From Bradyrhizobium oligotrophicum S58 (GTDB taxonomy: Bacteria > Pseudomonadota > Alphaproteobacteria > Rhizobiales > Xanthobacteraceae): DNA of 64,000 nucleotides. Below the pieces are notes generated by a model. It was not told where the DNA came from and did no database searches. It saw only the letters and a list, made by a program, of their open reading frames with translations. Made by a program: the position numbers and the translations under genes. Within the stretch, counting starts at the first letter, position 1; each line of letters opens with the position of its first letter. The stretch is from positions 4,373,001-4,437,000 of the forward strand of contig NC_020453.1 in NCBI RefSeq assembly GCF_000344805.1, written 5' to 3'. Below are positions 7,916 through 17,524 of this stretch, piece by piece.

Positions 7916-8914
7916 CTACAGCACGTCCTGATTGATCACGTTCTGCCGGATCGGATCGCCGTCGAGCACGCTGAGAATGTTGCGCGCGGTCTGCTCGCTC
8001 ATGCGGTCGACCGCCTCGCGGGTGACGCCGGCGACATGCGGGGCCATGATCACGTTCGGCAGCGCATGCAGCGCGTGGCCGACCGGGGGCGGCTCCTGCT
8101 CGAACACGTCGAGGCCGGCGCCGGCCAGCCGGCCGGACACCAGCGCATCGTGCAGCGCGGCCTCGTCGATCAGGCCGCCGCGTGCGGTGTTGATCAGATA
8201 GGATGAAGGCTTCATCAGCCTGAGGCGTGCGGCATTGAACAGGCCGATGGTCTCCGGCGTCTTGGGACAGTGGATGCTGACGAAGTCGGCGCGCGGCAGC
8301 GCGGCGTCGAGGTTGGCGACCGGCTCGCAGCCGGCGGCGGTGATGTCGGCGGCGGGCTTGTAGGGATCGTAGACCAGCACCTGCATCTCCATGGCCAGGC
8401 AGCGCTTGGCGGTGCGGGTTCCGATGCGGCCGAAGCCGATGATCAGCACGGTCTTGCCGTAGAGGTCGAACGGCAGCACGCCGAGCCGCGAGCTCCAGGT
8501 GCCGTCCCTGACCATCGCATGCATCTCGTTGGCGCGCTTGGCCAGCGTCAGCATCATGAACAGGGCCTGCTCGGCGACCGACGGCGAGTTCGCGGTTCCC
8601 GCGACCATCAGCGGCACCTTGTGGCGGCTCAGCGCCGGCACGTCGACCGCATCGAAGCCGACGCCGATCCGGGTCACGACCTTCATGTCGCCGGCGGCGA
8701 CGAGCTCCGGCTCGCCGAAGCGGGTGGCGCCGAGGGCCACGCCGTGCACGGGTGCATGAGAGGTCAGCAGCGCGGAGAAATCGGCCGCCGAGATCATGTT
8801 CGGGAATTCGATCATCTCGACGTCGTCGCGCGCCGCGAGCAGCGCGCGTCCCTTGGCCGAGAAGGATTCAGTGACGAGGATCTTGTTCTTGTTGCTTGCC
8901 GTCCGAGTGCTCAT
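7916..8914 (-). CDS. D-isomer-specific 2-hydroxyacid dehydrogenase
   Basis: A 332-residue NAD-dependent oxidoreductase of the phosphoglycerate/glyoxylate reductase family. The Rossmann fingerprint is GFGRIGTRTAKR. The catalytic triad is visible as Arg in NTARGG, Glu in FEQEPP and His in APHVAG. It ends the ABC operon just downstream of the ATPase gene (29-bp gap), which suggests it acts on an imported sugar acid or a product of it. The exact substrate cannot be inferred. It lacks the ACT domain of long SerA forms. Confidence 0.9.
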   Translation of the reverse strand: MSTRTASNKNKILVTESFSAKGRALLAARDDVEMIEFPNMISAADFSALLTSHAPVHGVALGATRFGEPELVAAGDMKVVTRIGVGFDAVDVPALSRHKVPLMVAGTANSPSVAEQALFMMLTLAKRANEMHAMVRDGTWSSRLGVLPFDLYGKTVLIIGFGRIGTRTAKRCLAMEMQVLVYDPYKPAADITAAGCEPVANLDAALPRADFVSIHCPKTPETIGLFNAARLRLMKPSSYLINTARGGLIDEAALHDALVSGRLAGAGLDVFEQEPPPVGHALHALPNVIMAPHVAGVTREAVDRMSEQTARNILSVLDGDPIRQNVINQDVL

Positions 8915-8943
8915 GTCCTGCCCTTGAAACTTCCTGGTGCTCG

Positions 8944-10044
8944 TCAGATCACGAGCCCGGTCGCTTCGTTTAGCAGGTGCATGTTGTTGAGGTCCATTGC
9001 CATGCGCAGGGGGCTGCCATCCCGCGCGCCGGCATTGGGGCTGACCCGCCCGCAGACCGGCGTCTCGTTCAGGGCGAAGTAGACCAGCGTCTCCATGCCC
9101 ATCGGCTCGGTGACGTCGAGCAACGCCTCGAACGGCTCGATTCCAGGCTCCGCATGTGGCCTGGTTTCGGTGATGTGCTCCGGCCTGATGCCGAGCAGCA
9201 GCGGCTCATTCCGCGACACGGATTGATAGCGCGCGGCGCGCGCCGGCGGCAGCGGAAAGGCGATGCGGTCCGTGAGGCGAATGTGAAGCCGGCCTTCGGC
9301 CTCTTCGAGCCGGCACGGCACGAAGTTCATCGCGGGCGAGCCGATGAAGCCGGCGACGAACCGCGTCGCCGGATTGTGATACAGCTCGTTCGGCGTGCCG
9401 ATCTGCTCGATGCGGCCCTTGTTCATGACCACGACCCGATCGGCCAGGGTCATGGCTTCGACCTGGTCGTGGGTGACGTAGACCGTGGTGGTGCGGACCT
9501 TCTGGTGCACCTTCTTGATCTCGATGCGCATCTGCACGCGCAGCTTGGCGTCGAGGTTGGACAGCGGTTCGTCGAACAGGAACACTTTTGGATTGCGCAC
9601 GATCGCGCGGCCCATCGCGACGCGCTGGCGCTGGCCGCCGGAGAGCTGCTTCGGCTTGCGATCGACGAGGTCGGCGATGTCGAGCATGCGCGCGGCCTCC
9701 GCCACGCGGCTCTTGATCTCGGCCTTCGGATAATGCTTGAGGCGCAGCCCGAACGACATGTTCTCCGCCACGGTCATGTGTGGGTAGAGCGCGTAGTTCT
9801 GGAACACCATCGCGATGTCGCGATCCTTGGGCGGGACGTCGTTGACGACGTCGCCGCCGATCGTGATGTCACCGTCCGAGATGTCCTCCAGGCCTGCGAT
9901 CATCCGCAGGGTCGTCGACTTGCCGCAGCCGGACGGGCCGACCAGCACGACAAACTCATGATCGGCGATGTCCAAGTCGATGCCCCTGACGGCCTCGACG
10001 TCGTCGTAGCGCTTCACGATCTTCCGCAAGCTCACTTCAGCCAT
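8944..10044 (-). CDS. Sugar ABC transporter ATP-binding protein (MalK/UgpC type)
   Basis: A 366-residue ATPase with all expected motifs: Walker [10 protein letters not shown] (36-44), Q-loop FQNYALYPH, signature LSGGQ (134-138), Walker B VFLFDEP and H-loop THDQ. The C-terminal roughly 130 residues form the OB-type regulatory domain of the MalK/UgpC group. It powers uptake by the two permeases encoded upstream in the same operon. The gap to the permease gene is only 16 bases. Confidence 0.93.
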   Translation of the reverse strand: MAEVSLRKIVKRYDDVEAVRGIDLDIADHEFVVLVGPSGCGKSTTLRMIAGLEDISDGDITIGGDVVNDVPPKDRDIAMVFQNYALYPHMTVAENMSFGLRLKHYPKAEIKSRVAEAARMLDIADLVDRKPKQLSGGQRQRVAMGRAIVRNPKVFLFDEPLSNLDAKLRVQMRIEIKKVHQKVRTTTVYVTHDQVEAMTLADRVVVMNKGRIEQIGTPNELYHNPATRFVAGFIGSPAMNFVPCRLEEAEGRLHIRLTDRIAFPLPPARAARYQSVSRNEPLLLGIRPEHITETRPHAEPGIEPFEALLDVTEPMGMETLVYFALNETPVCGRVSPNAGARDGSPLRMAMDLNNMHLLNEATGLVI

Positions 10045-10060
10045 GTGTGATCAACCCTCG

Positions 10061-10972
10061 TCAGCCCTTGGTCGCGCCGGCCGTGAGCCCGGCAATGTAG
10101 TAGTCCATCAGGAATGCGTAGATGATCAGCGGCGGCGCCGCGCCGAGCAGCGCGCCGGTCATGATCTGCCCCCAATTGAAGACGTCGCCCTTGATCAGGG
10201 TGGTGACGATGCCGACCGGCAGCACCAATTGGTCGGCCGAGGTCGTGAACACCAGCGGATACAGGAACTGCGCCCAGGAGACCGTGAAGGCGAAGATGGT
10301 CGCCGCGATCAGGCCGGGCAGGGCGACCGGAATGAAGATCCGCGTCAAGGTCTGCAGCCACGAGGCGCCGTCGATGATGGCCGCCTCGTCGAGCTCCTTC
10401 GGGATCGAGGCGAAATAGCCGATCATGATCCAGGTGCAGAACGGCACCGTGAGGGTCGGATAGATGAACAGCAGCACGTACCAGCGATTGATGAGCTGGA
10501 TGCCGGTGACGTCGCCGATCAGCGCGAACATCTTGAACAGCGGGATGAACAGCAGACTGTCCGGAATGAGGTAGGTCAGGAACACGCCGGTCGCGAGCGT
10601 CGCCGAGCCCCAGAACTTCATGCGCGACAGCGCAAACGCCGCGGGGATGCTGATCAGCATGGTGATGATCACGACGATGATCGAGACCATGGCCGAGTTG
10701 AAGAAGAAGCGCAGGAACTGGTTCGATTTCAACAGTCCGACATAGTTCTCCAGGGTCGGATGGAATACCCACCACGGGTTGGTCGCGGCCGATATCTCCG
10801 CGCTGCCCTTCAGCGAAGTGATCAGCATGTAGAACGGCGGCACCAGCGAGAAGATCGCGAACAAGGTCAGGAAGAAATACGACCAGCGCAGCGCCCAGGC
10901 GCGGTCGCGGCTCATCGAGCCGTATTTCACATTGCGGGTCGGGCCGGCCTTGTCGACGGTGAGGGTGCTCAT
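10061..10972 (-). CDS. Sugar ABC transporter permease (MalG type)
   Basis: 303 residues from the ATG at 10972, six predicted membrane segments. The EAA loop that docks with the ATPase is visible as KELDEAAIIDGASWLQTL. The start overlaps the TGA of the other permease by one base (TGATG), so the two are translationally coupled. The long open frame upstream of this start is a shadow of that neighbour. Confidence 0.92.
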   Translation of the reverse strand: MSTLTVDKAGPTRNVKYGSMSRDRAWALRWSYFFLTLFAIFSLVPPFYMLITSLKGSAEISAATNPWWVFHPTLENYVGLLKSNQFLRFFFNSAMVSIIVVIITMLISIPAAFALSRMKFWGSATLATGVFLTYLIPDSLLFIPLFKMFALIGDVTGIQLINRWYVLLFIYPTLTVPFCTWIMIGYFASIPKELDEAAIIDGASWLQTLTRIFIPVALPGLIAATIFAFTVSWAQFLYPLVFTTSADQLVLPVGIVTTLIKGDVFNWGQIMTGALLGAAPPLIIYAFLMDYYIAGLTAGATKG

Positions 10973-11910
10973 CAGGATTCGTTCCCCCGCTTGTTGACGT
11001 CGCGCAGGATGAAGATCGCGGCGACCGCCAGGATCGGCACCATGAACAACGAGACGCTGGCGCCGAGCGGAATGTCGCTGCCCTCGATGCCGACGCGGAA
11101 CGCCCAGGTCGCGAAGATGTGCGTCTTGTCGAGCGGGCCGCCGGCGGTGAGGATGCGGACGATGTCGAAGTTCGCGAACGTCACGATCAGCGAGAACAGC
11201 GTCGTGATCGCGATGATGTTGCGCATCATCGGCAGCGTCACGTACCAGATCCGCTGCCACCAATTGGCGCCGTCGATGGCGGCCGCCTCGTAGAGCTGCT
11301 CGGGCACCGATTTCAGCGACGCCAGATACATGATCATGAAGAACGGCGCGCCGTACCAGACGTTGACCAGGATCACCGAGAACCGCGCCCAGGCGGCGTC
11401 GCCCGTCCACGGGATCGGGCCGATGCCGAAGGAGGCGAGCGTGTAGTTGAAGGCGCTGTAGGACGGGTCGAACAGCCACAGCCAGGCCAGGGTGCTCATC
11501 GCCGGCGGGATCACCCAGGGCACCAGCAGCATGCCGCGCCATTTGCGCTGGCCCTTGGCCGGGATGTTGTGGACGAAATGCGCGACGATGAAGCCGATCA
11601 GCGCCTTGAAGACGACGGCCGTGATCGCAAAGATGCAGGACTGCTTGACGACCAGCCAGAACGTGTCGCGCTTGAACAGGAACTCGAAATTGCCGAAGCC
11701 GACGAAGCGCTGCATCGACTTGTTCAGGGTCGCCAGATGCACCGAATAGATGCCGGGATAGACGACCAGGAACAGGATCAGAAGAATCAACGGCAGCGTC
11801 ATCAGGAAGGCCGTCGTCGACTTGCGCCTCAGGGCTTTGCGAAGACCCTGGCGGCGGGCCGCAGCCCGCGGGCGTGGGACGGCGTTTTCACCGAATGCGG
11901 CATCAACCAT
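10972..11910 (-). CDS. Sugar ABC transporter permease (MalF type)
   Basis: 312 residues with a basic cytoplasmic N-terminus and six predicted membrane segments, starting with FLMTLPLILLILFLVVYPG. The EAA motif reads EQLYEAAAIDGANWWQ. It is the partner permease of the operon and is coupled to the next gene by a one-base overlap. About 120 bases separate it from the binding-protein gene; no clear terminator was seen there. Confidence 0.92.
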   Translation of the reverse strand: MVDAAFGENAVPRPRAAARRQGLRKALRRKSTTAFLMTLPLILLILFLVVYPGIYSVHLATLNKSMQRFVGFGNFEFLFKRDTFWLVVKQSCIFAITAVVFKALIGFIVAHFVHNIPAKGQRKWRGMLLVPWVIPPAMSTLAWLWLFDPSYSAFNYTLASFGIGPIPWTGDAAWARFSVILVNVWYGAPFFMIMYLASLKSVPEQLYEAAAIDGANWWQRIWYVTLPMMRNIIAITTLFSLIVTFANFDIVRILTAGGPLDKTHIFATWAFRVGIEGSDIPLGASVSLFMVPILAVAAIFILRDVNKRGNES

Positions 11911-12034
11911 GTAAGTGGGCTCCTCGTGATGGTCCCGGGCGGCTGCCGGGCCTCACTGGCTGAAGCAGGACACGACGCTGAGGGCAGCGGCCCGCCGCAG
12001 GGAGCGGGCCGCCATCTCTTCGAACAAGACCAGC

Positions 12035-13375
12035 TCAGCTGCGCAGGAAGCCTTCGCACTCGCCCTCTGCCCAGGCGAGGGTCTTTTCCATCGCCTCGCC
12101 TTGCGCGTGACGCAGGCACATCTTGGTCATGGTCGCCTGGAAGTAGATCTGCTGCGCGACCTTCGGCGGCGCCGGCGATGCCGCGATCGACAGTGTCTGG
12201 TGGTTGTAGGGATTGGGGTAGTGGAAGAGGGTGCCCTTGGGCGGGCCCTGCTCCTGCCAGACCTTGAGCGTGGTCAGCTTCTCGAATGCCGGCAAATCGT
12301 AGCCGCCGCTCGCCACCACCATCTTCTCGATCGATGACGGCTTGGACAGGTGCACCAGCAGGCTCTTCGCCGCCTCCTTGTTCTTCGAGAACGACCAGAC
12401 GCTCCAGAAGTAGGGCAGGAACGGTGCAAAGCGGCCCTTCGGTCCGGCCGGGAAGCCGTGGGTCCAGCATTGCTCGGCGATCTGCGGCGCGTCGCGCTTG
12501 GCCACCGCCCAGGCGCTGGGCGGATTCATGATCATGGCGCCCTTGCCGGCGACCAGCCATTTGTTGTTCGAGGCGTCGTCCCATGCGCTGACATCCGGCG
12601 GCAGGAAGGCGATCAGGCGCTTGTAGTAGTCGACGGCCTGGCGGACCTCGTCGGTCTTGACGGTGAGGTTGCCCTTGGCGTCGATGAGCTGCGCGCCGAA
12701 GGCCTGGAAGAAGGCGCCAGCCGTGTCGACGCTGTCGGTGGTCTCGCCAAGCCCGATGCCGAAGGGGACGCCGGCCTTGTGGCAGGCTTCCGCTGCCTTG
12801 AGGAAGGTGTCGGTGGTCCAGTTATCGGCCTTTGGCGGGCCGCCGGCCGGATACATCTCCTGCACGTCGATGCCGGCGTGCTTCTTCATCAGATCGATGC
12901 GCGAGCAGGGGCCCTTGATCTGACTGCCGACGCAGGCCGGAACGCCCATCCATTTGCCATCGAGCACGCCGAGATACTTGACGGTGCCGTTGACCTCGCC
13001 GTTCTCCTTGATGATCGGCTCCATGATGTCGTTGACCGGCTCGAGCAGGTCGGAGTTGGAGTGACACCACCAGGTCGGCATCTGGAAGATGTCATGTCCG
13101 GACTTCGCCTGCGCTTCCGCGGCGATGGTCACGATGTTCTTGTTGCCCTGGCTGGTGATGTAGTCGATCTGGAGGTCGACCTTCTCCTTGGCCGCCCATT
13201 CCTTGCACAGCTCGGTCGAGGCATTGTTGGCGTCGGGAACCCAATGGTCCCAGAACCCGATCGAGAGCTTGCCGGCGGCATGGGCGCCGCGCACATAGGG
13301 TGCGGCAATCATGACCGCCGAAGTGGCAGCGGTCGCAGCAACGAATTGTCGGCGGTTCAGCTTCCTCCGTGACAT
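12035..13375 (-). CDS. Sugar ABC transporter substrate-binding protein, Tat-exported
   Basis: About 446 residues from the ATG at 13375. This start puts a twin-arginine signal at the front (MSRRKLNRRQFVAATAA, with an RRQF core), ending near GAHAAG. The body is an extracellular solute-binding protein family 1 type (SIGFWDHWVPDANNASTELCKEW). Export by Tat suggests it folds in the cytoplasm, which is common for alphaproteobacterial binding proteins of this group. It is the first gene of the five-gene operon. The ligand is probably a sugar or polyol; nothing here fixes which one. Confidence 0.9.
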   Translation of the reverse strand: MSRRKLNRRQFVAATAATSAVMIAAPYVRGAHAAGKLSIGFWDHWVPDANNASTELCKEWAAKEKVDLQIDYITSQGNKNIVTIAAEAQAKSGHDIFQMPTWWCHSNSDLLEPVNDIMEPIIKENGEVNGTVKYLGVLDGKWMGVPACVGSQIKGPCSRIDLMKKHAGIDVQEMYPAGGPPKADNWTTDTFLKAAEACHKAGVPFGIGLGETTDSVDTAGAFFQAFGAQLIDAKGNLTVKTDEVRQAVDYYKRLIAFLPPDVSAWDDASNNKWLVAGKGAMIMNPPSAWAVAKRDAPQIAEQCWTHGFPAGPKGRFAPFLPYFWSVWSFSKNKEAAKSLLVHLSKPSSIEKMVVASGGYDLPAFEKLTTLKVWQEQGPPKGTLFHYPNPYNHQTLSIAASPAPPKVAQQIYFQATMTKMCLRHAQGEAMEKTLAWAEGECEGFLRS

Positions 13376-13784
13376 GGCGTTCCCTCCCTGGTGAGCCAAG
13401 CATTCCATGGGTGCGAATCCGATTTGTTAGTTATTGCGTCGCGTCATGCGCGCATGGATTTCGCTTGGGTGCAATCAGAGCAGAATTGCGAGCGGCTGTC
13501 GAGAAAGCAGGTGAGGCGAAACTTAGAACTAATGGCGTGCACACTTCGTCGCAGGTTCCTCGACAGCCGCATCGCAGCGCTCGCCGCTGCAATGCGATGC
13601 GATGGGAGCAGCGCGTCTCATGCGGCGCCGAGATCGAAGCAGCCGGGCCACGTTCGATCCACTCGGCTCCGTGCGGCAGATGGACTTGCGCATTGCGGCG
13701 ACGGTAGAATTGATGGGAATCACAGCCGTCATGACCTGACGTCGCTGCCAATCCGACAGACTGAGTTGCGCGGAGCCAGAACTG
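13376..13784. other. Intergenic region without a supported gene
   Basis: About 410 bases between divergent genes. It should hold the ABC operon promoter. Open frames here lack recognisable features. Confidence 0.5.
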
Positions 13785-14513
13785 ATGACGACGCCCCCTT
13801 CAGCCGTGCGATGCCGACGTGTCCGGTGCATCGCAACAGGAGCATTGCTGGTCTTGGGCGCCCTCGCGGGCCAGCCGCGTCAGGTTGACGCGCAGGGCCT
13901 GTTCAAGGGCGTCGAGCAGGGCGCGCGCGAAGGCAACAGGGCTGCCGGCCCGGTCGGCGGCGTGCTCGGAGGTGCGATCGGCGGCGTCGTCGGGGTCGTC
14001 ACCGGCGTGACGGGGACGTTCACCGGCAATGCCGGCCAGCCGAGCGCGCAACCCGCGGCGCCGGCAGCCGACACCAAGAAGGCGCAGTCGTCGAAATCGG
14101 CGAAGACCAAGCTCGCGAAAGCCGCGCCGATGCTGACGCAGCCGGGCGTGCCGCAACTGACGGCAGAGCAGATCGTCAGCACGAGCGACGCCAATGTCGA
14201 GCGCCTGAAGAACGGACTGAACCTGACGGAGGAACAGGCGAAGATCTGGGGACCTTTCGCCAATGCCATGCACGCGCTTGGCCACAACGGCGCAGATCGC
14301 CTCAATCTGCGCATCGCGCGGGCGAAGCGCGATCCGCCCGATGACATCATCGAGCAGATGCGCAACGAGGCGCAGTTCCTGGTGGATCGCGCCGCCGACC
14401 AGCGCGCGGTCTCCGACGCCGCCGAGCCGCTCTACACCAGCCTGGACGACAAGCAGAAGCAGATCTTCATCGACGAGATGGTCCGCCTCAGCCGCGAACG
14501 CGGGCTGGACTAG
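13785..14513 (+). CDS. Periplasmic Spy/LTXXQ-like protein
   Basis: 242 residues with a signal peptide (about 1-36), a Gly/Val-rich stretch (GGVLGGAIGGVVGVVTG, 50-75), an Ala/Lys-rich linker, and a C-terminal helical domain. That domain carries LNLTEEQAKIWGPFANAM and YTSLDDKQKQIFIDEM, the pattern of LTXXQ-motif envelope proteins related to Spy/CpxP. Such proteins act as periplasmic chaperones or stress sensors. No partner gene adjoins it. Confidence 0.78.
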   Translation: MTTPPSAVRCRRVRCIATGALLVLGALAGQPRQVDAQGLFKGVEQGAREGNRAAGPVGGVLGGAIGGVVGVVTGVTGTFTGNAGQPSAQPAAPAADTKKAQSSKSAKTKLAKAAPMLTQPGVPQLTAEQIVSTSDANVERLKNGLNLTEEQAKIWGPFANAMHALGHNGADRLNLRIARAKRDPPDDIIEQMRNEAQFLVDRAADQRAVSDAAEPLYTSLDDKQKQIFIDEMVRLSRERGLD

Positions 14514-14826
14514 CGCTGCGCAACCAGGAGTCCCGAGGGTTCGCCGAGAACGGCCGGCCAGGAGATCGTAGGGAACGATCGGAGCACGTTGCCGCGCCGG
14601 TATGCTGGTGAGCATGTTTCGGAATATGTACTCGTCAGATCAGCGCCACAATTCCGGCAAGCCGTCTCGTGCTGCGGCTTCAATGCATTTTGACGGGCGT
14701 TGCAATTGACCCGCAATGTGTGAATTGTGCCGGTGGGATTTTGCCTGCTGGCGGCCAGCCCAGCCATGATTCGCATTGGGCCAAGCGAGGGCCGGAAGAC
14801 GTTTCAGCTCGTGTTGTGAGGGATGA
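14514..14826. other. Intergenic region without a supported gene
   Basis: 313 bases with several overlapping open frames on both strands, none with a domain or good start. A GAGGG site near its end serves the TTG start of the next gene. Confidence 0.45.
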
Positions 14827-16152
14827 TTGTTGTCGAGAGTGCGGCGTTGGATTGAAGCTCGGATCAGTGAACGCAAGACCGGAGTCGCGGATCGCCTGGA
14901 CGCGGACGCGGCACGCATGATTGATGCTCTTCAATCGGAGTTGAGATCCACCAGGGATGACGCCCAGCGGTACAAGCGGATCACCGAAGAGATGGGCGTG
15001 ATCATGGGCCAGCTACGCGACGAGCGCGATCACCACCGCCTCGAATGCGAGGCCGCGTCCGCGGAGCTTCGCCGGCTGACGCGGCCAAGAGCCGTCGCTT
15101 CCAGCATTGGTTCGGCGAGCCGCGCGACCAACGGCCATGCCGGGCCCGCGCTGATGAAATCGCATGCATCCGCGCTGCGGGTGCTGTGCGTCGGCACAGG
15201 GCGTGACGGAACGACGTCTCTCACACGAATGATGCAGGACGTGTTCGACACCGAGGGCAACGGCGACGTGGCCGTGCACGAATGGGCGTCGAGCGAGCTG
15301 AACGAGCTGTTCTGCCAGCTCAAGGAGACGGGCGATCGCAGCTTCGAGGATCAGATCCGCCAGACGATCCTCAACTGTCCCCATGCCTGCGTGGTCGGCA
15401 ACGGCTATGCGGCCATTCTGCCGGTCATCGCCGGGCTGCTCGGTGATCAGGTGACCCTGGTGCATCTGCGCCGCCGCGACCGCGCGGCCTGCATCGCGAG
15501 TCTGACCGAAAACGCCGAGGTGGCGCCGCAGAACCATTTCTACTACGCCGACTCGCCGGCCGCGCGGCGGAAGCGGCCGACCGCTTTCCATTTCGGGGAG
15601 ATGTCGCGGGAGCAGTGGGCGGAGCTGTCGCAGGCCGACAGGTTCGGGTGGTACTACGACAAGACCCACGCCCTCATCGAAAGACACAAGAGCCTGTTTC
15701 CGAACACGCTCGCGGTCGACACGGAAGATCTCAGTGCCGACAGCGTGCGCGCCGCGCTGGCTCATGCGGCCGGCAGCACCGCGACGCCGCGCGCCTTCCA
15801 TGTCAACCGCTTCGTCGATCTGCGCCACGTGCCTATCGATCGTCGCAGCTTCGTGCAGCGGCTGCTGGGCCAGCTCGACGTCCAGAAGCTTGCGCACGAC
15901 GATCTCTATGGGTTGAGGCAGGTCCTCAACGAGATGATCTATCACCTGGCGCATTTCCCCGACACGGCGCCTGGCGCCCTCGATGAGCTGCGCTGGACGC
16001 TGCGGGAGATGCACCGCCTTCTCGACAGCCGCATCGGCGACATTCGCGAGCTGATGGAGCGTGTCGGTGCTGTCCCGGAAATGGCAGGTCTCGCCGATGA
16101 CGAGGAACAGGACACTCCACGCCGGCGCAATGGATCACGCCTGAGCAATTGA
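14827..16152 (+). CDS. Sulfotransferase-like protein with N-terminal coiled coil
   Basis: 441 residues from TTG 14827 (a second TTG follows directly; a GTGAGGG site lies just upstream). Residues about 25-80 look like a coiled coil (ALQSELRSTRDDAQRYKRITEEM). At about 117 the segment LRVLCVGTGRDGTTSLTRMM matches the 5'-phosphosulfate-binding loop of sulfotransferases (GxGRxGTTSL). The later HLRRRDRAACIASL resembles their 3'-phosphate-binding region. It would transfer sulfate from PAPS to an unknown acceptor. No glycan or lipid genes are adjacent. Confidence 0.6.
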   Translation: MLSRVRRWIEARISERKTGVADRLDADAARMIDALQSELRSTRDDAQRYKRITEEMGVIMGQLRDERDHHRLECEAASAELRRLTRPRAVASSIGSASRATNGHAGPALMKSHASALRVLCVGTGRDGTTSLTRMMQDVFDTEGNGDVAVHEWASSELNELFCQLKETGDRSFEDQIRQTILNCPHACVVGNGYAAILPVIAGLLGDQVTLVHLRRRDRAACIASLTENAEVAPQNHFYYADSPAARRKRPTAFHFGEMSREQWAELSQADRFGWYYDKTHALIERHKSLFPNTLAVDTEDLSADSVRAALAHAAGSTATPRAFHVNRFVDLRHVPIDRRSFVQRLLGQLDVQKLAHDDLYGLRQVLNEMIYHLAHFPDTAPGALDELRWTLREMHRLLDSRIGDIRELMERVGAVPEMAGLADDEEQDTPRRRNGSRLSN

Positions 16153-16495
16153 GCCGATGAGGCCCGTGGCCCCGCCGGCTCAGCGCAGGCCGCCTTAGAG
16201 CATGCCGGCCAGAATGTTGGATGATCTATGCCCCAGGGCGGAGCCGGGCTCGTCCGGTCTGGCTGGCCAGTGTGTTCTGAGAGAAACGATCCTTTGCCCG
16301 CTCTTGATTATCCGACCGATGAGGTAAAACGCTTCTTTTCATAGCCTGCCGGTACCGCAGCGGACGATAGCTTCTCTGCTTGCAGGACTGATAGCCGGCG
16401 ACGCGGGCCATGCCCGTGCGGTCGCTTAGGAAGGGCCTTGCCGGGGGCAGGGCACGCCAGGAACGCAGCCATCGAGGGCGCTCAAGCAAGGATGT
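16153..16495. other. Intergenic region downstream of tRNA-Ser
   Basis: About 340 bases without a supported gene. The open frames that cross it are read-throughs of the tRNA. Confidence 0.5.
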
Positions 16496-16585
16496 TGGCG
16501 GAAGGGGTGGGATTCGAACCCACGGTACCCTTGCGGGCACGCCGGTTTTCAAGACCGGTGCCTTAAACCACTCGGCCACCCTTCC
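16496..16585 (-). tRNA. tRNA-Ser(UGA)
   Basis: On the minus strand a 90-nt tRNA begins GGAAGGGTGGCCGAG and ends with an encoded CCA at 16498-16496. The acceptor stem GGAAGGG pairs with CCCTTCC. The anticodon loop CTTGAAA gives anticodon TGA. A long variable arm (around CGTGCCCGCAAGGGTACC) is typical of serine tRNAs. The T loop reads GGTTCGAATCC. Both flanking frames that translate through it are spurious. Confidence 0.97.
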
Positions 16586-16834
16586 ATCCGGCGTCGCGCC
16601 GGAAACAGCGACAATGCCACGCCATCACGATGCGCGGCATCGTCGCAACGACTGTTTAGGGTGCTAGCTTGTGGCTCGTCAACGGCGCTGCGCGCGGGCG
16701 CCGGGCTTATTCGTCACGAATCAAACGGCCTGAACCCAGAGCCGGAGCCCCGCCGACATCGCCAGTCGACAAGGGACTGCTTCAAGGGACTACTTTATCG
16801 GGAGCTGGCCCCAACGGACCGTCCCGGCCTCATC

Positions 16835-16933
16835 TCACCCGAAAGCAAGTGCGATCAGGCCCGAGCACAGAACTGCCGTGCTCACCGCTGCCAGGGCGAG
16901 GAAGCCGCCCGAAAGCATGTCTTGATGTTGCAT
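16835..16933 (-). CDS. Tiny membrane peptide (32 aa), hypothetical
   Basis: The frame starts at ATG 16933 and ends at TGA 16835. It starts MQHQDMLSGGF and is followed by one hydrophobic helix (LALAAVSTAVLCSGLIALAF). A strong AGGGGGTGG ribosome site lies a few bases upstream. One transmembrane span with almost no soluble part suggests a small membrane protein. It lies alone in an otherwise empty stretch, close to a second such frame on the same strand. Confidence 0.45.
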   Translation of the reverse strand: MQHQDMLSGGFLALAAVSTAVLCSGLIALAFG

Positions 16934-17072
16934 CGACCACCCCCTGCGCTTCATCGTCCGTCCGAACCCCGCTTGGTCGTTCGAAATCGGCCTGCTCGCA
17001 AAAGTGGAGCTTCAAGTCTTGCTTGAAGCAGAAGGCTCGGCTGGCGAGCCTGCGAACTCAAGCTCGCGGAAC

Positions 17073-17162
17073 TCAGGCTCGCGAGCGAACACCCTCAAAT
17101 GCATGAGCAAGGAAGATCCCGGCGCCAACCAAGCCCATCACTGCTGTCATTGCTTCGATCAT
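17073..17162 (-). CDS. Tiny membrane peptide (29 aa), hypothetical
   Basis: The frame starts at ATG 17162 and ends at TGA 17073. It reads MIEAMTAVMGLVGAGIFLAH then AFEGVRSRA: one hydrophobic helix with a short basic tail on the C-terminal side. I recall similar 28-30-residue proteins beginning MIEA from Bradyrhizobium genomes, but this was not checked. A weak AGGG lies about 12 bases upstream. It is 139 bases upstream of the other tiny gene on the same strand. Confidence 0.5.
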   Translation of the reverse strand: MIEAMTAVMGLVGAGIFLAHAFEGVRSRA

Positions 17163-17524
17163 AGCGAACACACCCTGTTGCGCCCCGCGAGAAGGAAACG
17201 ACGTGCAACCCCGCACAGTCAAAATGATTCAGGTCCCGGGAAATGAGAACACTCCTAAGTGAGGATTTCACGCAACATATGTGTCTAAAAAGGTGCACTC
17301 GCAACAAGGAGACGAAGAGCAGTGCACGCTCGGGCAGCTATCGCCCGGACCAACAACCGCTGGAAAGCTCCGGTTAACCACGGCGGGGCCCACCCCATTT
17401 CCGCCGTGTTCGGGTTGCGTTATCCTTGTGCATTGAGTTGCGGGGGACGCGACTCGGGGAAACCGGCACGTGTGAGCCTGATCGTATGGCTCGGCGGCAA
17501 CCGGCGAAGTGGTATTTGGGGTCT
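17163..17524. other. Upstream region of rlpA
   Basis: About 360 bases with no supported gene. A hairpin (cacggcgg paired with ccgccgtg, about 17376-17409) is visible but has no T-run after it. The rlpA promoter should lie here. Confidence 0.4.

Noticed and set aside
16226..16667. Open frames on both strands beginning MAEWFKAPVLKTG and containing GGIRTHGTLAGTPVFKTG
   Set aside because: These are the well-known false translations of a serine tRNA gene, which lies at 16496-16585.
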